The position numbers were made by a program, and so were the translations under genes. DNA of 49,531 nt from Promethearchaeota archaeon (GTDB taxonomy: Archaea > Asgardarchaeota > Lokiarchaeia > Sigyniarchaeales > Promethearchaeaceae): NCBI GenBank assembly GCA_016933055.1, contig JAFGBS010000032.1:1-49531 (forward strand), read 5' to 3'. Positions within the stretch are counted from its first letter, which is position 1, and each line of letters starts with the position of its first letter. The notes beneath the pieces were generated by a model that worked only from the letters and a program-made list of their open reading frames with translations, was not told where the DNA came from and ran no database searches. Shown here piece by piece: positions 35,164 through 43,374 of this stretch.

Positions 35164-38100
35164 TTAGGACCTTAATCTCCAGAACGATTCTCCCTCTTTT
35201 TCAATAATCTCAATTAACTCTTCTTTGAATAATTCTTGAAGTTTAGCTGCCAGTGAACGAATTCCTGTCTCATCCTCTATATCGAATTCAGCAATCAAAT
35301 CTTCAAACTCGTATAATTCATCATTTGCAAAGACTTCTAGCAAATTCTCGGTTGTAAGGACTTGGTTATAATCTGATAGTGTGTCCTCTGTTTCTCCAAT
35401 TAATAGTCCATCTTCTTCCATTTCGCTTATTAATTGATCGATATCTATGTCCTCGACCTCCTCGATTGAGATTGTAGCGGTTTCTGGTGGGGGTGGTGGA
35501 ACATACTCATGACCACGCACGGAATCTAATGGAATTGAAGACTCTTGAAGCATTTCATTGAGAAGATCGGTTAAATGCTCAACATATTGTTTCCTACGAG
35601 ATAGAAATCCAAAAAGTTGAACGATACGCAAGAATAATTCATCGCGATCTATACTGACACTATCGGAAATAATCATCCGCATAGCATTTTTGAGTTCTAA
35701 ATCGGAAATTTGATGAAATTTACGGATATCGGAGGGTATCCGTATCATGTTCGGATCATATTTCTTGGGGTAAAAAAATTCTCCCACCATCTCCAAAGAA
35801 TCGAACAATTCTTCCAATTTATCTCTTACATTTTCCGTCATTCGCTTGATGCTAAAATAATCTTTCAAACGCTTTTGTAACAGTTCCCAATGGATAGGTC
35901 CTTCTGAATTTATTATATCCTTCGCAATAGTCTGCCGATTTACTTTTTTATTAAATTCTTCAGAAGGCATAGCATTTATGGTTGTATATGGAATATAATC
36001 CACTACATTAGGTTGTTTCAAATATTGTCTACGGAATTTATCTACGGCACTTTCTTTCTCTGATTTGTAATCTGTTTTATCAGAAATTTCGTGAGGTCTA
36101 CCTTCTTTAATGGTGAATTCTACCTCAATTTCGTCACTTTCAATTTCCATTGGCTCTGCATCCGGAATAGCAAGTGCCTTGGCTTGTTCTTCTTGGATTT
36201 TTTCAATCAACTGTTTAATTGAATTTAGAATTTTCTTTGGATCACTGAAATACAAGGGGGAGTAAATATGGAGATATTCATCCCATCCTAGACTTTTCAG
36301 TACATTCGCATGGATTCGCTCTCGATCTCTAGCCTGGGCAGTTCTTTGATAAGAACCTCCATCACATTCCAATCCAATGATATATTGGTAGGCATAATCA
36401 GGGTGTTCAATAGCAAGATCAATTTGGAATTTGCTTTTACCCACTCGCTGATCTACCTTATATCCCCTTTTCTCCAACTCTTCCTTAAGGGATTGTTCTA
36501 ACGGGCTTGGAGGAATTTGAATATCAATTGCAGTTTCCATTAAATCAAAAGTTAATCTCGATGTTCTAGCGAATTCAAGATACTCTATCAAACGATTCAA
36601 ACCAATACTACGAGATTTTGAAATATCTGCTTCGTAAGGCAAGAACGAACAAAAAATTTTTACATGATATCGTGCACGAGTGATTGCAACATTCAATCGT
36701 CTTTCTCCTCCTGTCTTATTCACAGGACCAAAATTAATGACCATCTTCCCCTCGGTATCTTTACCATATCCAACACTGAATATAATGAAATCCCGTTCGT
36801 CTCCTTGAACGTTTTCAAGATTTTTGATAAAAAGGGGTTCCTCATCATAAGATTTTATTATATCCTCCAAATCAGGATTGTTCTTGTAGATCCTTTCTAA
36901 AGATTCTATAATTGCTGTTTGTTGCGCTTCTGAGAAAGCAATTACACCCAATGAATAGTGGGTGTTGTTTTTCTCATTCACTTGATAATGTTTAACTATA
37001 TATTGAGCTACTATCTCCGCTTCTACCTTATTTCTACGCGTTCGAGCGCGATCATAGACTCCATTTTCTACATAGTGATATTCGATTGCGGATAACTCCG
37101 TAACATCCTCCCCTTGAGTTCCTTGTTTCACGACATCAGGGAAGGTATATAGATTGTTCTCGTAGAAATGGAAGTTTGAAAATGCAATTAAACCTTCCTT
37201 TTTGGAACGATAGTGATAATTGAGCATGATGATAGGAAGTCCTATACCAGTACATTCTTCCAAAATACTGTCAAACACGTCGGTGTCTAAATCATCAAAG
37301 GATTCAGTTAGGTTTGCGGCGAAGAATTTCGTAGGGGGTAATTGGTTTTCATCTCCTACAACAATTAGTTGATTTCCACGGAGTATGGCTCCAATTGCGT
37401 CTTCTGGGCATACTTGAGAAGCTTCATCGAATATGATAACATCAAAAAAATTTGCAAAATTCTCAATAGGCAAATATTTTGCCACAGACAACGGGGACAT
37501 CAAAAAACACGGTTTCAACCGAGTTACCAAATTTTTTGTAAGAGATAATATATACCTTAAGGGCTTAATGTTTCTTTTTTTCGCCATTTCTCGGGTTAAA
37601 ATGCTATATTCTGACGAATGAATTCCATTGGTAACCCAAAATTGACTAGGTCTTTCTTCGAATAATTTCTCACATAACCGATAGCGATTTAATTTGATAC
37701 AATCTTGATCTAGTTCGACGAATTTGTTTTTGATTTTTTGAATGTACTTATCATTGAATGCACTTAGATTAGAAAATGAGTCCATCCCGTTGATGATCCA
37801 AGCGTGTATGAATGATTTTATGAAGATATCATATAATGAGACGTCATCCTCAAGAATCGGATTGTGGCGTAATTGTAATACAAAATCATCCACATTTAAT
37901 TCTTTTAGTTTTTGTAAAATTAACTGGACTGCAAGCCATCCATCAAATTGTCCAATTTTTGAGACCCAATACTTCGTAATTCTTGAGAATTTAACCCATT
38001 CATTGATTTCTTCTTGATGTTGGGGGCAATTCTTCAATAACGGACTTAATTTTAATTTTAATAACTCAATTTGAGCATATGGGATTGAAATATCCTCAAA

Positions 38101-40002
38101 ATCCTCGATAATTCCCTTGTAGGACTCCATAACTGATTTTTGATAGCGATCTTGGATTTTTTTTATCGATTCCGCTTGCTTTTCATAGGTCAAATTACTT
38201 CGGACACGAATAGTACGCTTCAATTCACGTTTTGCTGCTTGATATGCGGCATTAAATACTTTAACCGAACTAGAATACTCTAAGATTGATTTGGGTTCGA
38301 ATCGAAAAGCGTATTCATTGTAAGCTTTGAAAAAGTTATTAATTGCCATAACATCCTCTTGGGTAATAACGTTATGTAGTCCGTATCTTTCCATGAATTC
38401 CGCCGTTTTGCTACCTAACCTGATACTTAAATTTTCCAATTCTCGTAAATCATCGTATAATTCCGCTTTCATACCAACACCATATTTCAATAATCCCGAT
38501 TGTGCCCATGGGTTTTCATTATAATGCAGAATTATCTCTTTATAACTATCTAACTGCTCTAATAGGTCTTCGATTTCATACAAGGCTTCATCAGTGAATT
38601 CTAATGGTCTACGCAGGATGGTTGTTATTAGTGGTAAATGATTGAGTTTTTGATACTCTCCAATCTTTTCGAATAGTGTATCATTAGCCATTCCTAATGG
38701 TGCATGAATGGTTTTTACGTAATCATTAAGGCGTATTCTTTGAATTCTAAGTTGTTTATATTTCGATTTCTTATAGGTGCGAGGATTCAACTCACAAGCA
38801 ATCGAACGATTTATTTGATTGAGGACATCCATTTTGTTGCTTTTTTCACTATGAAGTTCTAAACAAAATTCTCCTACTCCACATTTATCCAATCGTTTTT
38901 TAACTACATCTAATGCCGCGCGTTTTTCTGCAACAAATAGTACTTTTTTCCCTACTGAAAGGCATTCAGCAATTATATTGGAAATAGTTTGACTTTTACC
39001 AGTCCCTGGTGGTCCTCGAATGACCATGGAAGCGCCCTTTTTTGCAAAGGTAATGGCTTTAAATTGACTGGAGTCGCAATCTAGAATATGATAAGAATTG
39101 ACAGGTTCTGCATTATCTGAGTATTCTGATTCATCGGGTATATTTCTAGAATCTTCAATATATCCCTCACCCTCTGCTATAGCCCGGATAATGCGATGTT
39201 CCCAAATTCTTTCTATATTATTTTCTAAATCTTGATACATCGTGTTTTTTGCAAATGAAAATAGTCCCACGTATGAACGTTCCGATAACTCCCACTCCCG
39301 GTATTTTTTAATAATAGTTCGAATGTTTTCGATGTATTCTAGCAGAGTATCACTTGTAAACGATTCGGGAAATTCCGGAAGATCCATATTAAAGTCCTTT
39401 TTAAACTTCTCTTGGAGTGAAGGATTTAAAGAGACTTCATCTTCTTGAATTTGGAGCCGATAATCATCCAGAACGCGCTTTCGGTAAAGTTGGACGGGAA
39501 CAAAAAGTAAGGGGGAATAAACAGGACGGTTTTTATTATCAATATCATACCATTTGAGCAATCCGAAAAACAGAAACAAAATATTGACGCCTTGTTCTTC
39601 AAAGGAAGTTTTTGCACGGCGTTCAATTTTTTTCATTAACCGTTGAAGGAGTTTATCCGATGTTTTAGTAATAAGAAATCGACGATTTGCTTGAGCTATT
39701 TTTTCTTTAATTGCTGCGGCATGTAGATCTGATAAACGCTTATTATACTCTTCATCTGTCTCTTCAGGTTCCCTGAGAACAGCAGCTGGTTCAAATACTG
39801 GTGGAAACATGAATCTCTTATTCCTTATCACAAGTTCATTAAACAGCCAATAGATATGAGGATGGATAATTTCAATTGCATTCCGTGAACCTGGTTTAAA
39901 ATATAGTTGTTTATTACGATGAGACACATCTAAAAGGTTCTGTTTCCATACTGTGAGCTTATTCCGAAATTTTACTGAGCCTACTTTTGCCAATCCAGAC
40001 AT
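35164..40002 (-). CDS. DUF4011–SF1 helicase–Vsr-like nuclease–DUF3320 protein (defence-type)
   Basis: 1612 aa. DUF4011-like N-terminus (about 12–240, WKQNLLDVSHRNKQLYF). Helicase: Walker A GPPGTGKS (330–337), VIIFDEASQV (855–864) with the DEAS Walker B, GDENQLPPT (883–891), YHYRSKKEG (929–937), QGDERDFI (1066–1073) and RRLNVAITRAR (1101–1111). A Vsr/DUF559-like nuclease fold lies at about 1166–1270 (FQIDLAI, then GLECDGGSY with D1195, E1212 and D1214). DUF3320-like helices follow at about 1365–1415. This architecture is known as a single-gene antiphage defence system (Hhe type). The next gene leftward, at 34146–35141, is convergent. All key helicase residues are present. Confidence 0.82.
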   Translation of the reverse strand: MSGLAKVGSVKFRNKLTVWKQNLLDVSHRNKQLYFKPGSRNAIEIIHPHIYWLFNELVIRNKRFMFPPVFEPAAVLREPEETDEEYNKRLSDLHAAAIKEKIAQANRRFLITKTSDKLLQRLMKKIERRAKTSFEEQGVNILFLFFGLLKWYDIDNKNRPVYSPLLFVPVQLYRKRVLDDYRLQIQEDEVSLNPSLQEKFKKDFNMDLPEFPESFTSDTLLEYIENIRTIIKKYREWELSERSYVGLFSFAKNTMYQDLENNIERIWEHRIIRAIAEGEGYIEDSRNIPDESEYSDNAEPVNSYHILDCDSSQFKAITFAKKGASMVIRGPPGTGKSQTISNIIAECLSVGKKVLFVAEKRAALDVVKKRLDKCGVGEFCLELHSEKSNKMDVLNQINRSIACELNPRTYKKSKYKQLRIQRIRLNDYVKTIHAPLGMANDTLFEKIGEYQKLNHLPLITTILRRPLEFTDEALYEIEDLLEQLDSYKEIILHYNENPWAQSGLLKYGVGMKAELYDDLRELENLSIRLGSKTAEFMERYGLHNVITQEDVMAINNFFKAYNEYAFRFEPKSILEYSSSVKVFNAAYQAAKRELKRTIRVRSNLTYEKQAESIKKIQDRYQKSVMESYKGIIEDFEDISIPYAQIELLKLKLSPLLKNCPQHQEEINEWVKFSRITKYWVSKIGQFDGWLAVQLILQKLKELNVDDFVLQLRHNPILEDDVSLYDIFIKSFIHAWIINGMDSFSNLSAFNDKYIQKIKNKFVELDQDCIKLNRYRLCEKLFEERPSQFWVTNGIHSSEYSILTREMAKKRNIKPLRYILSLTKNLVTRLKPCFLMSPLSVAKYLPIENFANFFDVIIFDEASQVCPEDAIGAILRGNQLIVVGDENQLPPTKFFAANLTESFDDLDTDVFDSILEECTGIGLPIIMLNYHYRSKKEGLIAFSNFHFYENNLYTFPDVVKQGTQGEDVTELSAIEYHYVENGVYDRARTRRNKVEAEIVAQYIVKHYQVNEKNNTHYSLGVIAFSEAQQTAIIESLERIYKNNPDLEDIIKSYDEEPLFIKNLENVQGDERDFIIFSVGYGKDTEGKMVINFGPVNKTGGERRLNVAITRARYHVKIFCSFLPYEADISKSRSIGLNRLIEYLEFARTSRLTFDLMETAIDIQIPPSPLEQSLKEELEKRGYKVDQRVGKSKFQIDLAIEHPDYAYQYIIGLECDGGSYQRTAQARDRERIHANVLKSLGWDEYLHIYSPLYFSDPKKILNSIKQLIEKIQEEQAKALAIPDAEPMEIESDEIEVEFTIKEGRPHEISDKTDYKSEKESAVDKFRRQYLKQPNVVDYIPYTTINAMPSEEFNKKVNRQTIAKDIINSEGPIHWELLQKRLKDYFSIKRMTENVRDKLEELFDSLEMVGEFFYPKKYDPNMIRIPSDIRKFHQISDLELKNAMRMIISDSVSIDRDELFLRIVQLFGFLSRRKQYVEHLTDLLNEMLQESSIPLDSVRGHEYVPPPPPETATISIEEVEDIDIDQLISEMEEDGLLIGETEDTLSDYNQVLTTENLLEVFANDELYEFEDLIAEFDIEDETGIRSLAAKLQELFKEELIEIIEKEGESFWRLRS

Positions 40003-40247
40003 TTTTTTCCTTAACCAAACGAAACTCTAGGATCAATATGAAGAAATCTTGCTAATTAGATTATGCTACTCAAAAAACATACTCCTTTTAATTTCTCTCC
40101 CGCATCAAATTGATCCTTAGTACTAGTTTACACATTCGTGAATCAAATAGAGTCGACATAAATAACCTATATGTTTGATGTTTTATTAACAATCAAACCA
40201 CAAAATTAGCATTATGATTTAAAGCTGAACCTAGACAGAAATGTTTT

Positions 40248-40583
40248 TTATTCGATCCTGAAATTGCGATTGGGGGTTATAATCAGCATATAATCACCCA
40301 GTCGTTTCATGTCGCCACCATTCTCTCTACAATAGCCTCTTAACTGATCTATGGCGCGTTTTACTTCTACCATCGTGTTTGTATCACTTGCGAGAAATGG
40401 TTCAGTGTTACAGACTAATATATTTCCATTTTTAAGTTCAAGCATGATTTGATTTACATCTCGCAATGATTGAAACTCATACATTTTTACAAAACATAAT
40501 CGCTTTTCGTATGCTTGTCTTAAATGTGCGAGATTTTCCAATGTTTTCTTTTGATCAGTCATATTATTCGTTTGTAAATGCAT
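40248..40583 (-). CDS. sepF: SepF-like cell-division protein
   Basis: 111 aa from the first Met; Met8 at 40562 (MTDQKKTLENL) is also possible. The core matches the SepF/DUF552 fold: DVNQIMLELKNGNILVCN, then TMVEVKRAIDQLRGYC, GGDMKRLGDYMLIITPNR. SepF anchors and bundles FtsZ at the division site, usually with an N-terminal membrane-targeting helix; here the N-terminal 30 residues include a Lys/Leu-rich amphipathic stretch. FtsZ is not in the window. It is a single gene, 245 bp upstream of the helicase gene on the same strand. Confidence 0.7.
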   Translation of the reverse strand: MHLQTNNMTDQKKTLENLAHLRQAYEKRLCFVKMYEFQSLRDVNQIMLELKNGNILVCNTEPFLASDTNTMVEVKRAIDQLRGYCRENGGDMKRLGDYMLIITPNRNFRIE

Positions 40584-40980
40584 TTTTGGAGGATCAGGAA
40601 GATTTTTCTTTGTTCGTCGAATCGTACAACACCCTATATAATTTGCTAACTACATAGATTTAGTGACGACATAAAACTTTAAAGATCACAATTACGCAGA
40701 TCATATCCAGATCATATTAGTATTCGTCATACACAAATGGTCAATTTTGGTATTCTACCTCACTGGAGACAGTTTCTGAAGTACAAAAAGAAAAAACTTT
40801 ATTTAAAAAGGACTTCTATCGCTCCATGTAATTAAAAAAAGATTTAGATCAATAAACGAATTTTGCACTACCCCAAGGATTTTTCCTTAATGATAGTACT
40901 ATTAGTTTTGCGATTCTATTTTCGTTTCTAATTACGCACTATTCAAAAAAAAATCAGTTATATAAAAGTGATATAATAAA
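40584..40980. other. Intergenic region upstream of the cold-shock gene
   Basis: 397 bases with no gene seen. The right end holds the cold-shock gene promoter. A repeated GATCATAT unit (about 40699–40718) and several A-runs are present, but nothing else has clear structure. Confidence 0.4.
40958..40966 (+). promoter_or_regulatory. TATA box of the cold-shock gene
   Basis: TTATATAAA lies about 20 bp before the ATG at 40981. This is close to the spacing for a leaderless or very short-leader archaeal transcript. Promoter identity is inferred from position. Confidence 0.5.
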
Positions 40981-41229
40981 ATGGCAACCGGTACTGTAAA
41001 ATGGTTCAATTCCCGCAAGGGATTCGGCTTTATTACCCCTGAAGAGGGAGAGAAGGACGTATTCGTCCATTATTCTGCTATCAAAACTGGTGAAGGTGAA
41101 TTTGCCTCGCTTAACGAAAATGATAAAGTAGAATATGAGGTAGTCGAGACAGAAAAAGGCTTAGAAGCCCGTGATGTAGTCGTTACCGAAAAAGCACCAT
41201 TCCAACCACGAAGAAGAGAACGATATTAA
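40981..41229 (+). CDS. cspA: Cold-shock domain protein
   Basis: 82 aa. Core cold-shock fold with RNP1 KGFGFI (residues 14–19) and RNP2 VFVHYSAI (27–34), preceded by TGTVKWFN. The C-terminus is basic (RRRERY), as in single-domain Csp proteins. It binds single-stranded RNA/DNA and acts as an RNA chaperone. Archaeal Csp genes are patchy and often thought to be acquired from bacteria. A strong TATA box precedes it and a T-rich run follows. Confidence 0.93.
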   Translation: MATGTVKWFNSRKGFGFITPEEGEKDVFVHYSAIKTGEGEFASLNENDKVEYEVVETEKGLEARDVVVTEKAPFQPRRRERY

Positions 41230-41275
41230 ATCGAACTTAGTGTTTTGGATTTTTTAACAAATTCCCATTTCGGGA

Positions 41276-41297
41276 TTCTTTCTTTTTCTTTCTTTCT
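41276..41297 (+). terminator. T-rich terminator after the cold-shock gene
   Basis: Repeated CTTT and CTTTTT units begin about 47 bp after the stop codon, a typical pyrimidine-rich archaeal termination region. Inferred only. Confidence 0.4.
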
Positions 41298-41318
41298 ATA
41301 TAAGGCTTTTATGACGTA

Positions 41319-41329
41319 TCAACATCTAT
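41319..41329 (+). repeat. Isolated copy of the element terminus
   Basis: TCAACATCTAT occurs here exactly, as at the ends of the MITE-like elements, but the GGTATATAGTA block does not follow. It is either a relic terminus or a chance match. It lies between the cold-shock gene and a decayed coding stretch. Confidence 0.3.
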
Positions 41330-41399
41330 CTTACAATTTTAAATCTATTTATTAGTATCCTCTCAAAAATCTATATGTAAATAAGATTAACTATCATAA

Positions 41400-41679
41400 A
41401 TCTGCCCGAAACATAAAGAAATCATCTCTGGCCAACTTTTAGCTAGTGAACCTGGTATCAAAATAGAGATTCTTATCGGGAAGTGTAGAACTGAATTCAA
41501 ATTTTGGGTAAAAATAGAAACCGAACTCCCTAAAAAATACCTTAAGATATTAAAAGAAAGTACGAAAATCCGTACTATATAATTTCCAGTCCGAATGGTA
41601 TACAGCTCAAGATTTACAAACACTCATGTGTAGAGCAATCCAAAACTTAATTCATGGAAAAAATAGGTATATTGGATAG
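41400..41679 (+). pseudogene. Frameshifted remnant of an unknown gene
   Basis: A coding-like frame runs from 41400 to the TAA at 41580–41582 (contains CPKHKEIISGQLLASEPG and KIETELPKKYLKILKE). A second frame, one base shifted, takes over from 41572 to TAG at 41677–41679 (YNFQSEWYTAQDLQTLMCRA). Joined, they read as one protein of about 92 residues with a CPKH start. The upstream part is missing after an in-frame stop. Family not recognised. Confidence 0.45.
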
Positions 41680-41704
41680 GGGGAAAGGATCCTTAGAGTA
41701 AACT

Positions 41705-42712
41705 TCATTTTTTTTGATTTTTCACGTAAAACTCGGATTTATTCAGCAAATAATGACGAATTGCTGGTTTACACATCCAAATGAAAAATTTAATTGCTCG
41801 GAATCGTTTTTTAACGGATTTGTAAAAATCCCCTAAGGAAAACCGCTGATATTTTAATTTTCTTTGGGATTCATCAGTATCAAGATAACCACAATGCGCA
41901 CCTTTAGTTGCAAAAGCTTCAGATGGTAAGAGATCTCTTCCCAATCCTAAAATCTCCAAGACATCATCAAGGAATTCTTTGTAAGATTTTCTGCATTTCT
42001 CTCCACCACCTATTAAATAGGCCCCATTTAATATATCTTCATTTTCAACCGCATGAGTTAAGGCTAAACCCACATCTCTTGGATGGCAAGTCTCAAAGCT
42101 TGTTTTAAGCGGGTAACGGAACATAAGTGGATCTAATGTAAACGTTGTCGGTATGATTGCAGCAAGTCGGAATATCGCATACTTAATCCCGGATTCTTGA
42201 ATTATTTTTTCTGCTTTAATTTTGCTGTTTGCATACACGTCTCCTAAATTAGGTCTAAATGGATCGGTTTTTTTAATGAATGGATTACGAACACGGTCTC
42301 CATACACAGAAATTGAACTGGTAAAGATAAGTTTCGTGTTTGGGGAATATTCTTTTATAACAGAAACGATATTTTCAGTTCCCCCCACGTTCACCTGTTC
42401 TGTCAATTTAGGGTGCACATCAGCAATTGGGGGAATTATTCCAGCGACGTGAATTACAGCATCTTTACCTCTTATTACGGATACTAAATCATTTCTGTTA
42501 CGTAAGTCTCCCCAAACAATTTCAATTTTCTTTCGATATTTTCGAGAAGTATTTCGGTTTCTTCGATTATTTAGATCAAATGCTGTGACTTTATACCCTA
42601 TGTCCAGCAATTCCTCTAATGTAGCAGTACCGATGTTTCCAAAAGCACCTGTGATTAATATACGTGTCATTTTCTTTAGTATTCCGAGAATCAATTGATA
42701 TTTAATTAACAA
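41705..42712 (-). CDS. NAD-dependent epimerase/dehydratase (extended SDR)
   Basis: 335 aa as drawn. Met15 at 42670 (MTRILITGAFGNIG) is the real start, giving 321 aa. The Rossmann motif is TGAFGNIG. TSSISVYGD has the catalytic Ser, and DVYANSKIKAE carries the Y-x3-K. GGGEKCRKSYKEF in the second half resembles UDP-sugar epimerases. The C-terminus (FFIWMCKPAIRHYL) is hydrophobic, unusual for a soluble epimerase, and may associate with the membrane. The substrate is unknown. Confidence 0.8.
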   Translation of the reverse strand: MLIKYQLILGILKKMTRILITGAFGNIGTATLEELLDIGYKVTAFDLNNRRNRNTSRKYRKKIEIVWGDLRNRNDLVSVIRGKDAVIHVAGIIPPIADVHPKLTEQVNVGGTENIVSVIKEYSPNTKLIFTSSISVYGDRVRNPFIKKTDPFRPNLGDVYANSKIKAEKIIQESGIKYAIFRLAAIIPTTFTLDPLMFRYPLKTSFETCHPRDVGLALTHAVENEDILNGAYLIGGGEKCRKSYKEFLDDVLEILGLGRDLLPSEAFATKGAHCGYLDTDESQRKLKYQRFSLGDFYKSVKKRFRAIKFFIWMCKPAIRHYLLNKSEFYVKNQKK

Positions 42713-42833
42713 TATTGTTAAAAATACATAGCAGGTTGTTATACCTATATAGTGAGTCTGGTATTTTAATATTTTCTAAAAATAATTTGAAGTAAAAATA
42801 AATTAGATAACAAGAAAATCACCAAAAATCAAG

Positions 42834-43082
42834 ATGAATCGAGATAAATATATATTCCTTATCAACATATGTGGGACGGATTTGCGACCTATCAATTGGG
42901 TAACGAGTGCTCTTACGTCACATCTATGGTTAGCCCATGGAAATACACCATGGATATACAGCCGAGATTTTAGCCGTAGTGCTAACATAGATAAAGGAAA
43001 TGCGACTTATTCACATCACATGGTTGAGCTAATCAACATCTATTCTGTTGAATACATCATAAATAGCAACTCTTTACCTTAA
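42834..43082 (+). pseudogene. Unknown gene cut by a MITE-like element
   Basis: From ATG 42834 the frame has coding-like composition up to the element start at 43033 (for example TDLRPINWVTSALTSHLWL and NATYSHHMVELI). After that the frame continues only because the element reads INIY and then hits a stop. The rest of the gene is not found on the other side. The family is not recognised. No clear ribosome site. Confidence 0.35.
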
Positions 43083-43328
43083 TCCTATCATTCTCCAGCG
43101 TGAAGCGCGTAAACCAGAGTAAAATACGAATTCTAAAGTGATTTTGTACCCAATCAGATGTTAATAGCAGATGTCCTTGATGCAGAAAGGATAGGCAAGT
43201 ACCAATCCAAAAGGGGAGTGTTTAGCTTGAGAGATTATGAATCTAAATCCCCCTATCCATTAGGAAGGCAAATTGACCAAAGTTCATACTATATACCCTA
43301 TGTTCACCCATAGCAATATTTTTTGAAA
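43033..43328 (-). mobile_element. MITE-like element, third copy
   Basis: TCAACATCTAT at 43033–43043 starts it on the plus strand. The opposite end is degraded; the minus strand there reads ...GGGTATATAGTA and CAATTTGCC, matching the copies at 17.1 and 49.45 kb. Length is about 296 bp, with part of the middle missing. No matching flanking duplication is evident. Confidence 0.5.
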
Positions 43329-43374
43329 TTATGGAATAGGTTATAAAGTAAAAAAAAAATGAGACATTAAAATT

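Noticed and set aside
38290..38312. tRNA T-loop-like GGTTCGAATC
   Set aside because: It is within the helicase coding region and has no matching acceptor or D arm.
41387..41623. Minus-strand 78-codon frame
   Set aside because: It is the shadow of the plus-strand remnant at 41400–41679, which reads as better coding sequence.
42803..42988. Minus-strand frame opposite the truncated ORF
   Set aside because: The plus-strand frame has better composition; the minus one is taken to be its shadow.
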